From: Candidatus Eisenbacteria bacterium
GTDB taxonomy: Bacteria > Eisenbacteria > RBG-16-71-46
Assembly (NCBI GenBank): GCA_020847735.1
Contig: JADLBL010000026.1
Coordinates: 1-64,000 of the forward strand
Direction of reading: 5' to 3'
Length of the DNA: 64,000 bases
Made by a program: the position numbers and the translations under genes
The notes under the pieces: generated by a model
What the model saw: the letters and a program-made list of their open reading frames with translations, nothing else
Database searches by the model: none
Told to the model about the DNA's origin: nothing
In this document: piece after piece, positions 27,152-34,386 of the stretch
Layout: every line of letters begins with the position of its first letter
How positions within the stretch are numbered: position 1 is the stretch's first letter

Positions 27152-27904
27152 TCATGTCGCCGGAGCTCCGCGCGCTTCGAGCGCGGCCAGTTGCTCCGGC
27201 GTGTCCACTCCCGCGAACGGCCGCTCCCCCAGCACCACCCGGATGCGCACGCCGCGCTCCACCGCGCGCAACTGCTCGAGACGCTCGGCCAGCTCGAGCT
27301 TGCCCGGCGGCCACGACGCGAACTCCAGCAGCAGCTCGCGCCGGAACGCGTACACGCCCGCGTGGCGGAGCGCGGGCCCGCCCTTCGAAGCGCTGGCGAG
27401 GTCGGCGCGCGAGAAGTAGAGCGCGAAGCCCGCGTCGTCCAGGACCACCTTGACCACGTTCTCGTTCGCCATCGCGACCAGGTCCGGTTCGCGGTGCGCG
27501 ATCGTGCCCATGCGGACCGAGTCGTCGGCGCGCATGGCCGCGACGAGCCGAGTGACCGCCTCGGTCTCGAGCTCGGGCTCGTCGCCCTGGATATTGAGCA
27601 CCACGTCGGCGTCCGGGCGACGGCGCGCCACCTCGGCCGCGCGGTCGGTGCCGCTCGCGCAGTCGGGCGAGGTGCGCTCGACGGCTGCGCCGAAGGCGCG
27701 GGCCACGCGCTCGATGCGGTCGTCGTCGGTCGCGATCACCAGCTCGTCGATGCCGCGCGCCGCGCGGGCGCGTTCCCAGACGTGCTGGATCATCGGCCGG
27801 CCCCAGAGAGGAGCGAGCGGCTTGCCCGGAAAACGGGACGCGCCGTACCGGGCGGGTATCACGCCCAGAACGGCGCGGCGGTTGTGGGTCTTTCCCGTGA
27901 GCAC
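27152..27904 (-). CDS. kdsB: CMP-Kdo synthetase
   Basis: Activates Kdo with CTP. The 250-residue protein has the nucleotide-binding GVIPARYGASRFPGKPL, the TDDDRI segment, SGTDRAAEVA, LNIQGDEPE and a late HAGVYAFRRE motif. The GTG at 27904 has no Shine-Dalgarno sequence; a promoter whose -10 box ends eight bases upstream suggests leaderless translation. The conserved core begins about ten residues in. It heads the Kdo run; 177 nt with no recognisable feature separate it from pyrG. Confidence 0.93.
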   Translation of the reverse strand: MLTGKTHNRRAVLGVIPARYGASRFPGKPLAPLWGRPMIQHVWERARAARGIDELVIATDDDRIERVARAFGAAVERTSPDCASGTDRAAEVARRRPDADVVLNIQGDEPELETEAVTRLVAAMRADDSVRMGTIAHREPDLVAMANENVVKVVLDDAGFALYFSRADLASASKGGPALRHAGVYAFRRELLLEFASWPPGKLELAERLEQLRAVERGVRIRVVLGERPFAGVDTPEQLAALEARGAPAT

Positions 27905-27912
27905 GGGATGGC

Positions 27913-27941
27913 AAGCTAGCACGCCCGCCGGAGTGTGTCGA
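27913..27941 (-). promoter_or_regulatory. Putative promoter of the kdsB-kdsD run
   Basis: Minus strand TCGACA (27936-27941), 17-nt spacer, TAGCTT (27913-27918, preceded by TGC), ending eight bases before the GTG of kdsB. The -35 box matches consensus in five of six positions. Confidence 0.5.
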
Positions 27942-28035
27942 AGGCGCCGGCGCGGGCTCCCGCCCGGGCGTGCCGCGCTGCGCGAGGCAGGCCCCCGATG
28001 CGCCCGCCGAACTTCCGCGAAGCATCGGGAATCGC

Positions 28036-28065
28036 TGGCCGACCGGCACGACGTGCCACTAGACT
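28036..28065 (+). promoter_or_regulatory. -10 element with a 13-bp palindrome, hydrolase promoter
   Basis: TAGACT (28060-28065) ends eight bases before the ATG at 28074. The 13-bp palindrome GGCACGACGTGCC (28045-28057) fills the space just upstream of the -10 box, where a repressor would block polymerase. The -35 region (around 28036-28042) is poor. Confidence 0.4.
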
Positions 28066-28073
28066 GCGCGCCC

Positions 28074-29060
28074 ATGCGTCTTGCGTCCCGCGTCCTCATC
28101 GTCGTCGTTGTGCTGGTCCTCGCGGGCGTCGCGTGGCTGCTGCGCCCGCCCGCGCCGGTGCGGGCGCCGGAGTATCACGCGGCCGCGGACTACGACGAGG
28201 CGGTCGGCCGCCTGTTCGAGTTCCTCTCCCGCGACACGCTGGCGCTGCACCCGGGCTGCGGCACGACCGCGCTGCTCACCGGCGCGAGGTCGCCCCGCGC
28301 GTTCGTGCTCCTGCACGGCATCACGAACTGCCCGCTCCAGTTCATGGCGCTCGCCGAGTCCCTGCGCGCCGGCGGCGACAACGTGCTGGTGCCGCGGATG
28401 GACCACCACGGCCTCGCGAACCGCATGACGACCGACCTCGCCAACGTTCGAGCCGAGGAGACCGTCGCGCTCGTGTCGGAATGCGCGGGCATCGCGCGCG
28501 GCCTGGGCGACACGCTCATCGTGTGCGGGCTCTCGACGACCGGCGTCGCCGCCTCGTGGGCCGCGGTGAACCTGGAAGGGCTGGACCGCGTCGTGGCGAT
28601 CGCGCCCGCGTTCGCGCCGCCCTGGAAGCCCGGTTGGATCGCGCCCATCCTGACGCGGACCGCACTCAACCTCCCCAACCAGTTCGTCTGGTGGGACGAC
28701 AAGGCGAAGGAGAACCTCGGCGGGCCCGTGCAGTGCTACCCGCGCTTCTCGACGCGCGCGATGGGCGAGACGTACCGGCTGGGCGAGGAGGTGATGCGCG
28801 ACCTGGCGAAGCACGCCCCGCGCACGCGCGAGTTCGCGGTGGTCACGACGGGGTACGACCACGCCGTGAGCAACGACCCGCCACACCGGCTCGCGGAGCG
28901 CTTCCGCGCGGCCGGCGCTCACGTGCGCGAGCACACGTTCGCGTACAGCGACTCGGTCGAGCACGACATGGTGGACCCGGTGCAGGTCGGCGCCCGGATC
29001 GATCGCTCCTACCCCGTGCTGCTGGCGATGCTCCGCGGCGAGCCGGTTCCGGGCCGGTGA
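28074..29060 (+). CDS. Membrane-anchored alpha/beta hydrolase
   Basis: A 328-residue protein with one N-terminal membrane segment (about 6-23) and an alpha/beta hydrolase domain: VLLHGITNCPLQF (oxyanion loop), VCGLSTTGVAA as a serine elbow (G-L-S-T-T-G), and a late EHDMVDP that can supply the catalytic histidine. It is similar in style to carboxylesterase/lipase-like proteins of unknown substrate. It overlaps the acetyltransferase gene by four bases. Confidence 0.8.
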   Translation: MRLASRVLIVVVVLVLAGVAWLLRPPAPVRAPEYHAAADYDEAVGRLFEFLSRDTLALHPGCGTTALLTGARSPRAFVLLHGITNCPLQFMALAESLRAGGDNVLVPRMDHHGLANRMTTDLANVRAEETVALVSECAGIARGLGDTLIVCGLSTTGVAASWAAVNLEGLDRVVAIAPAFAPPWKPGWIAPILTRTALNLPNQFVWWDDKAKENLGGPVQCYPRFSTRAMGETYRLGEEVMRDLAKHAPRTREFAVVTTGYDHAVSNDPPHRLAERFRAAGAHVREHTFAYSDSVEHDMVDPVQVGARIDRSYPVLLAMLRGEPVPGR

Positions 29061-29893
29061 CGCTTTCGCCCGAGCTCGTCCGCGCCGCCGAGCTCGGCGA
29101 AATGGATGCGACCGAGTCGGCGTTTCGCGCCGTCCCGGCCGACTTCGCGAGCGAGGCGCGCGTCGGATGCCAGCGAGCGAACGGCACGCTGCTCGTGCAT
29201 CTGGCGGCCGCGGACGTGCTCGCCTTCAACCGCGTGATCGGGCTGGGCGTGACGCAACCCGCGGACCTGGACGCGCTCGACGCCGCCGAGGCGCGATTCC
29301 GCGACCTCGGCGCGAAGCGCTTCATGGTTCCGCTCGCCCCGGGCGCCGAGCCCGCCGATCTCGCGGAACGACTCGGTGAGCGGGGCTTCTACCGGCACAA
29401 CCACTGGATCCGGCTCGTGCGCGAGGTTGGCGACGTGCCGCAGGCGCGCACCGATCTGCGCGTCGCCGAGCTCGGGGGCCCGCACGCGGAGGAGTTCGGC
29501 CGTGTGAACGCCGAGGCGTTCAAACATCCCCCGGCCATCGCCGTGTGGAACGCGCGGCTGGTCGGCCGGCCGGGCTGGCGGTTCTTCGGAGCGTTCGACG
29601 GCGACGCGCTGGCCGGTGTCGGCGGCCTGCACGCGCAGGGCGACGCGGCCTGGTTCGGCTACGCCGCGACCCGGGCGGCGTTACGCGGCCGCGGCGCGCA
29701 GAGCGCCACCATCGCGGCGAGACTCGAGGCCGCGCGCGAATTCGGTTGCCGCTGGTGCGTGGTCGAAACCGCCGCCGACACACCCGAGAAGCCGAATCCC
29801 TCGACGCACAACCTGCGGCGGATGGGATTCCGCGATGCCTACGAGCGACCGAACTGGGTGAAAGTGCTCGAGGCTCCGGCGACCACGGCCTGA
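29057..29893 (+). CDS. GNAT-family acetyltransferase
   Basis: A 278-residue protein with a C-terminal GNAT domain. AWFGYAATRAALRGRGAQSATIAARLEAA is the acetyl-CoA-binding strand and Q/R-x-x-G-x-G/A loop, and NLRRMGFRDAYERPNWVK is the terminal segment of the fold. The N-terminal half may be a second, degenerate GNAT repeat. The GTG start overlaps the hydrolase stop (GTGA). The acceptor is unknown. Confidence 0.8.
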   Translation: MTLSPELVRAAELGEMDATESAFRAVPADFASEARVGCQRANGTLLVHLAAADVLAFNRVIGLGVTQPADLDALDAAEARFRDLGAKRFMVPLAPGAEPADLAERLGERGFYRHNHWIRLVREVGDVPQARTDLRVAELGGPHAEEFGRVNAEAFKHPPAIAVWNARLVGRPGWRFFGAFDGDALAGVGGLHAQGDAAWFGYAATRAALRGRGAQSATIAARLEAAREFGCRWCVVETAADTPEKPNPSTHNLRRMGFRDAYERPNWVKVLEAPATTA

Positions 29894-29900
29894 GCCCGGG

Positions 29901-29939
29901 GAGGACACTTCCCGCGGCTACAGATCACCCGCGGTCCTC
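29901..29939 (+). terminator. Hairpin after the acetyltransferase gene
   Basis: Nested arms: GAGGA (29901-29905) with TCCTC (29935-29939), and CCGCGG (29912-29917) with CCGCGG (29929-29934). It begins eight bases past the stop. No U-tract is visible. Confidence 0.4.
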
Positions 29940-30147
29940 ATCTGTCCACCCAAACGGGGGAACTCCACCCTCGGACACCTCGATCCACCCTGCGTTCGGG
30001 CTGGGGGAATTCGTGCGCTGCCCTGCCGGCGTCATCCGGCTTGCGCGACTTCGATGCCCGACGACGGGGCTGGCTGCGACTTCGCAAGACGAAGTGCCGA
30101 CGACGATGACGTGTCGCAAACGGCATTCGGACGAGCCCACCCACGCG
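29940..30147. other. Intergenic stretch without recognisable gene
   Basis: Between two hairpins and two converging operons. I see no ORF with a credible start and no RNA fold beyond a small ACTTCG/CGAAGT stem near 30080-30096. Base composition matches its surroundings. Confidence 0.4.
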
Positions 30148-30179
30148 AACGCCCGCGGAACATTCGTTCCGCGGGCGTT
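30148..30179 (-). terminator. Strong hairpin terminator after mdh
   Basis: A perfect 14-bp stem (30148-30161 with 30166-30179, arm AACGCCCGCGGAAC) and an ATTC tetraloop, 28 nt past the mdh stop. Confidence 0.75.
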
Positions 30180-30207
30180 GCACTTCCCTGCCAAGCCTGA
30201 GGCTGGC

Positions 30208-31155
30208 TCAGCCCGCCTTCGCGGCGCCCTCCAGCTCGGCGATCATCTCGCTCACGTCCCTGGCCGACTTGGTCAGCGCGGCCAGCTCCGCGGCGTCGAG
30301 CTGCAGGGGCACGATCTTCTCCACGCCCTTGCCGCCGAGCATCACGGGGACGCCGATGAACAGGTTGTTCAGCCCGTACTCGCCCTCGAGCAGCACGCTG
30401 CACGGGACCAGGCGCTTCTGGTCGGTCAGAATGGCCTCGGCCATCTCGACCGCACTCATCGCCGGCGCGTAGTAAGCCGAGCCCGTCTTGAGCAGCTTCA
30501 CGATCTCGGCGCCGCCATTGCGCGTGCGCTCGATGATCGAGGCCAGGCGGTCGGCCGGGACCAGATCCGACACGCTGATGCCGCCGACGGTCGTGTACTT
30601 GGGCAGCGGCACCATCGAGTCGCCGTGGCCGCCGAGCACCATCGCCTGGACGTCGGTGCCGGAGACGCCCAGTTCCATCGCGAGGAACGCGCGGAAGCGG
30701 GCCGAGTCCAGGATGCCGGCCATGCCGACGACGCGGTGCTTGGGGAAGCCCGTGGTCTTCCAGAACAGCCACGCCATCACGTCGAGCGGGTTCGTCACCA
30801 CGACCACGTAGGCGTCGGGCGCGTGCTGCTTCACGGCCTGCGCCGCGGGCACGATGATCTCGGCGTTCGCCTTGAGCAGGTCGCTGCGCGACATGCCGGG
30901 CTTGCGCGGGAAGCCGGCCGTCATGATGACGACGTTCGCGCCCTTCACGGCCGCGAGGTCCGTCGCCCCGGTGATCGTGCCGCCCTTGTGCCACAGCGTC
31001 GCGGCCTGCTGCATGTCGAGGGCCTTGCCCTGCGGCATGCCGTCCATCTCCGGACGGTCAATGAGCACCACGTCGGCGAGCCCGCGCTCGGCCACGAACA
31101 GTGCCGCGCTCGCTCCCACGTTACCCGCGCCGATGACGGCGACCTTGTTCTTCAC
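30208..31155 (-). CDS. mdh: Malate dehydrogenase
   Basis: Oxidises malate to oxaloacetate with NAD. The 315-residue protein is of the LDH-like type: Rossmann GAGNVGAS, substrate arginines in PRKPGMSR, VVTNPLDVM, catalytic GGHGDSMVP (His) and the aspartate/arginine of GILDSARFR. The acidic residue at the end of the second strand (VLIDRPE) favours NAD. The GTG at 31155 is chosen for the GGAGG seven bases upstream; a longer in-frame start would add 15 residues. It sits downstream of rpmA, across a hairpin. Confidence 0.96.
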   Translation of the reverse strand: MKNKVAVIGAGNVGASAALFVAERGLADVVLIDRPEMDGMPQGKALDMQQAATLWHKGGTITGATDLAAVKGANVVIMTAGFPRKPGMSRSDLLKANAEIIVPAAQAVKQHAPDAYVVVVTNPLDVMAWLFWKTTGFPKHRVVGMAGILDSARFRAFLAMELGVSGTDVQAMVLGGHGDSMVPLPKYTTVGGISVSDLVPADRLASIIERTRNGGAEIVKLLKTGSAYYAPAMSAVEMAEAILTDQKRLVPCSVLLEGEYGLNNLFIGVPVMLGGKGVEKIVPLQLDAAELAALTKSARDVSEMIAELEGAAKAG

Positions 31156-31191
31156 GGAAGACCTCCGGTTGGCGATCGACTGAAACCGAAA

Positions 31192-31224
31192 CGCCGCCAC
31201 GGTCGTTTGCGACCGATGGCGGCG
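31192..31224 (-). terminator. Hairpin after rplU-rpmA
   Basis: A 14-bp stem with one bulged base (31192-31205 with 31210-31224, arm CGCCGCCACGGTCG) and a 4-nt loop, between rpmA and mdh. It could end the ribosomal operon or attenuate read-through into mdh. Confidence 0.65.
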
Positions 31225-31245
31225 GGGATCCTGCGATGCGAAGAG

Positions 31246-31515
31246 CTAGTGGGCCTCGGCCGGCACCGGCAGCACATGAACCTTCTTGCGCGTCTTGCCG
31301 AAGCGCGTGAAGTGCACCTTACCGTCCGCGAGCGCGAACAGCGTGTCGTCCCTGCCGAGCCCGACGTTGGTGCCCGGGTGCATGACGGTGCCGCGCTGGC
31401 GGACGAGAATCATGCCCGTGCGCACGAGCTCGCCGCCGAACTTCTTCACGCCGAGTCTTTGCGCGTGGGACTCGCGGCCGTTCTTGGTGCTGGACTGACC
31501 TTTTTTGTGAGCCAT
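31246..31515 (-). CDS. rpmA: 50S ribosomal protein L27
   Basis: An 89-residue L27: [16 protein letters not shown] at the N-terminus (which reaches the peptidyl-transferase centre), [20 protein letters not shown] and the central [14 protein letters not shown] block. The N-terminus starts directly with MAHKK, without the cleaved Firmicute-type extension. It lies 15 nt behind rplU. Confidence 0.98.
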   Translation of the reverse strand: MAHKKGQSSTKNGRESHAQRLGVKKFGGELVRTGMILVRQRGTVMHPGTNVGLGRDDTLFALADGKVHFTRFGKTRKKVHVLPVPAEAH

Positions 31516-31530
31516 GGAACGACCTCGTGC

Positions 31531-31842
31531 TTACGCCGAAATGGCGGTGACGCGGATTCGCGTGAGTTCGTCGCGGTGCCCCTTGCGGCGGCGGTATTCG
31601 CGGCGACGCTTGAACTTGAAGATCTTGAGCTTGGGTCCGCGCAGGTGTTCGAGGATCTCGACCGCGACCTTCGCGCCCTTCACCGTGGGCTGGCCGAGGG
31701 AGATCTTCTCGCCGTCGCCGACGAGCAGCACGCGGTCGAAGGTGACCTTCGAGCCCGGCTCGCCGGGCATGAGCGGCACGTTCAGCACCTCGTCCGGCGT
31801 GACCTTCTGCTGGACACCGTTGATGTCGACGATCGCGTACAT
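31531..31842 (-). CDS. rplU: 50S ribosomal protein L21
   Basis: A 103-residue L21 with MYAIVDINGVQQKVTPDE, the VLLVGDG loop and the basic RRREYRRRKGHRDELT tail. The start MYAIV gives the normal length; an ATG six codons upstream (31860) is possible. A near-consensus promoter lies about 120 nt upstream. Confidence 0.97.
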   Translation of the reverse strand: MYAIVDINGVQQKVTPDEVLNVPLMPGEPGSKVTFDRVLLVGDGEKISLGQPTVKGAKVAVEILEHLRGPKLKIFKFKRRREYRRRKGHRDELTRIRVTAISA

Positions 31843-31967
31843 GATCGCGTAACTCTCCATGAAAGCCGCGGGATACTCCCGCGCGGCGACGCGCCGGCGG
31901 GATGCCGGCACACCGTGGCGCCCGCCGGACTGGACGGGCCGGCAGGGTGGTTGCGGAACGGGAGTTT

Positions 31968-31996
31968 GTAGCATGCGGCGCAAAGCGATGTCAAAC
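31968..31996 (-). promoter_or_regulatory. Near-consensus sigma-70 promoter of rplU-rpmA
   Basis: Minus strand TTGACA (31991-31996, perfect), 17-nt spacer, CTACAA (31968-31973, preceded by TG). This is the best sigma-70 match seen in the window, as expected for ribosomal genes. The leader would be about 120 nt, enough for autoregulation, but I see no known L21 leader fold. Confidence 0.7.
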
Positions 31997-32034
31997 TGCG
32001 GCCCGTTCACCCGAACCGACGGAGGACCCAGCCG

Positions 32035-32724
32035 ATGAACGCTATTCCGGTGCGCCGGACCACCCGAGCGGCCGCAGGACCTTCGGCGCTTCGGCTCCTC
32101 GCCTGCCTGACCCTTCTCGCCGCCGCGCCTCTCACCGGGGCCGCCGACGACGCGCCGGCGACTGGTCGCGGGCACGTGCAGCCGGCCCCGGCGGCGGCCT
32201 ACGACACGCTCCGCCATGTCGTCGCGACCGACGAGCGCGCGGCGACCGCGCCCGCCGGGACCGAGGCCCTTCCGCCGCTCACGGCGCTCCCCCTGCTGCT
32301 GGACACGAACGACCCCGGCTTCGGCACGTCGGTCGTCTTCGGCCGGCTGCCCTCGGTGCGGGACCTCGGCGACCTCATGAGCCTGACCTCGGTCCAGCAC
32401 GTGGTCGTCGCGCTCAGCGAATGGCCGGCGGGCTACGAGGCGCTGCAGCCGCTCGCGCAGGCGCTCCTGCCCGAGGGCGCCGACCTGATCGTCGTCCTCC
32501 CCGGTTACCCGCCGACGCGATCGGCCGCCGAGGCCTGGAACTACCTGCGTCTGCCGCTGCGGCTGGTGCTGGTCGTGGACGGTCCGCCGGCCAACCGCGC
32601 CGGCATCGACGAGCTCAACCGCATCCGCGCGCTCGAACGCGTGATCGCCGACATGCCGTACCCCTCGCGCAGCGGCTTCGAACGGCTGCAGCGCCCGCTC
32701 AGCTTCCGCGTGATCCGGCCGTAG
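32035..32724 (+). CDS. Exported protein of unknown function
   Basis: A 229-residue protein I do not recognise. It starts with a basic stretch and a hydrophobic segment ending in GAADDA, a likely signal peptide (about 1-37). The mature part is rich in Ala/Leu/Pro and holds two predicted strand runs, HVVVALSEW and DLIVVLPGYPPTRS, then LVLVVDGPP, so an alpha/beta fold is plausible. GGAGG lies nine bases before the ATG. It is divergent from rplU, on the opposite strand to the surrounding ribosome-related genes. Confidence 0.6.
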   Translation: MNAIPVRRTTRAAAGPSALRLLACLTLLAAAPLTGAADDAPATGRGHVQPAPAAAYDTLRHVVATDERAATAPAGTEALPPLTALPLLLDTNDPGFGTSVVFGRLPSVRDLGDLMSLTSVQHVVVALSEWPAGYEALQPLAQALLPEGADLIVVLPGYPPTRSAAEAWNYLRLPLRLVLVVDGPPANRAGIDELNRIRALERVIADMPYPSRSGFERLQRPLSFRVIRP

Positions 32725-32757
32725 CCCGCGCCGGCCGCCAGGGCGCTGCGCGCCGCC

Positions 32758-32795
32758 CGCGTCCCCGGCGCCGCTCGCGCCGGCGCCGGGACGCG
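32758..32795. terminator. Bidirectional hairpin between two convergent genes
   Basis: A 15-bp stem with one bulge (CGCGTCCCCGGCGCCG at 32758-32773 against 32781-32795), a 7-nt loop, followed by TTT on the plus strand. It can end both the plus-strand gene and rng. Confidence 0.65.
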
Positions 32796-32803
32796 TTTCC
32801 CGG

Positions 32804-34354
32804 CTACGTCCCCGGCACGGCCCCGACGACCTGCTTCGTCAGGTCCTGCTTCTTCTCGCTGAAGAGCTTCATCTCGCCGCGCTTGAGCTGCGGATCGTCC
32901 TTCAGGTCAATCGCGATCCTGAAGCGCTTCTCGAGCTCCGAGAACCGTCGCGCCTCCTGCTCGACGAAGTACAGCGCGACGTCGGGCGCGACCTTGACGG
33001 TGATGCGGCGGTTGCCGCCCATGGCCATCACCCGGCGCATCGCACGCTCGAGCTTGACCAGCATCGTCTCGCTGCTCGGCACCTTGCCGAGCCCGCCGCA
33101 GGTCGGGCAGTCCTCCGTGTAGTAGTGCAGCAGGCTCGAGCGCTCGCGCTGGCGGGTCATCTCGACCAGGCCGAGCTCGCTCACGGCGAACGCCTTGGTG
33201 CGCGCGCGGTCCTTGCGCAGCTCGCTGCGCAGCGTGTCGAGCACGGCGCGCTTGTTCGAGTCGTTCTCCATGTCAATGAAGTCCACGACGATGATGCCGC
33301 CGATGTCGCGCAGCCGCAGCTGGCGCGGCACCTCGACCGCCGCTTCCATGTTGGTGCGGAAGATCGTCTCTTCCTGGTTCTTCTTGCCGGTGAATCGCCC
33401 GGTGTTGACGTCCACCGCGACCAGCGCCTCGGCGTGGTCAATGCAGATGTAGCCGCCCTTCTTGAGCCACACCTTGCGCTCGAAGGTCTTCTCGATCTGC
33501 GACTCGATCCCGAACGCGTCGAAAATCGGCTCCTTGCCCTTGTAGTGCCGGACGCGATCGGCGAGTTCGGGCGAGACGGCCTTCAGGTAGCGCTCGATCT
33601 CGGTGAACGAAGCCCGGTCGTCGATGAACACCTCCTCGACGTCGTCCGTGAACAGGTCACGAATCAGGCTCGCCGTCATCTCGAGCTCGCGGTGCACCAG
33701 CGCGGGCGCGCGCGACCCGCCGGCCTTCTTCTCGATCCGCTGCCAGAGTCGCGTGAGGTGCTTGATGTCGGCGGCGTACTCCGCGTCGCCCTTGCCCTCG
33801 CCCGCGGTCCTGGCGATGAGGCCGACGCCCGGGGGCTTGAGGTCGTGGATGATGGCCTTGATGCGCTGGCGCTCGGCCCGCTCCTCGATGCGCCGCGAGA
33901 CCCCGACGTGGTCCACGCCCGGCATGAGCACGCAGAAACGGCCGGGCAGGCTGAGCTGCTGGGTCACGCGCGGGCCTTTCGTGCCGATGGACTCCTTGGT
34001 GATCTGCACCAGGACCTCCTGCCCCTTCTTGAGGTGGTCCTCGATCTTGGGGATCGGCGCGCGGCGGCGCTTGTGCCGGTCGCCGGTCGTCTCGTCCGCG
34101 TCCGAAAGGTCCTCGAGTCCGCTCAGGGACTCGGCCAGGTCGGAGGCGTGCAGGAAGCCGGTCTTGGGCAGTCCGAGATCCACGAAGGCCGACTGCATGC
34201 CCGGCAGGACCGCGTTGACCCGGCCCTTGTAGACGTCGCCGACGTTCCGGCGCTGCTCGGCGCGCTCGACGAACAGCTCCGCCAGCTCGTCGTGCTCGAG
34301 GATCGCGACGCGCGTCTCGTACGCGTCCGCGTTGATGATGATGCGCTGCTTCAC
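32804..34354 (-). CDS. rng: Ribonuclease G/E family
   Basis: A 516-residue endoribonuclease for rRNA and mRNA processing. An S1-like domain (VGDVYKGRVNAVLPGMQSAF) is interrupted by a charged insertion (about 70-90), then come the 5'-sensor/RNase H-like domain, the catalytic aspartates in AVDVNTGRF and IVVDFIDM, and the Zn-link CPTCGG. It lacks the long C-terminal degradosome scaffold of RNase E, so it is RNase G-like. The GTG start has GGAAGGA upstream. Confidence 0.93.
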   Translation of the reverse strand: MKQRIIINADAYETRVAILEHDELAELFVERAEQRRNVGDVYKGRVNAVLPGMQSAFVDLGLPKTGFLHASDLAESLSGLEDLSDADETTGDRHKRRRAPIPKIEDHLKKGQEVLVQITKESIGTKGPRVTQQLSLPGRFCVLMPGVDHVGVSRRIEERAERQRIKAIIHDLKPPGVGLIARTAGEGKGDAEYAADIKHLTRLWQRIEKKAGGSRAPALVHRELEMTASLIRDLFTDDVEEVFIDDRASFTEIERYLKAVSPELADRVRHYKGKEPIFDAFGIESQIEKTFERKVWLKKGGYICIDHAEALVAVDVNTGRFTGKKNQEETIFRTNMEAAVEVPRQLRLRDIGGIIVVDFIDMENDSNKRAVLDTLRSELRKDRARTKAFAVSELGLVEMTRQRERSSLLHYYTEDCPTCGGLGKVPSSETMLVKLERAMRRVMAMGGNRRITVKVAPDVALYFVEQEARRFSELEKRFRIAIDLKDDPQLKRGEMKLFSEKKQDLTKQVVGAVPGT

Positions 34355-34386
34355 GGGGCGTCCTTCCGTGGGACGCGAACGTCCGG

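Noticed and set aside
29925-30194. An 89-codon minus-strand frame between the acetyltransferase gene and mdh
   Set aside because: It runs through the mdh terminator hairpin, has no ribosome binding site and no recognisable domain.
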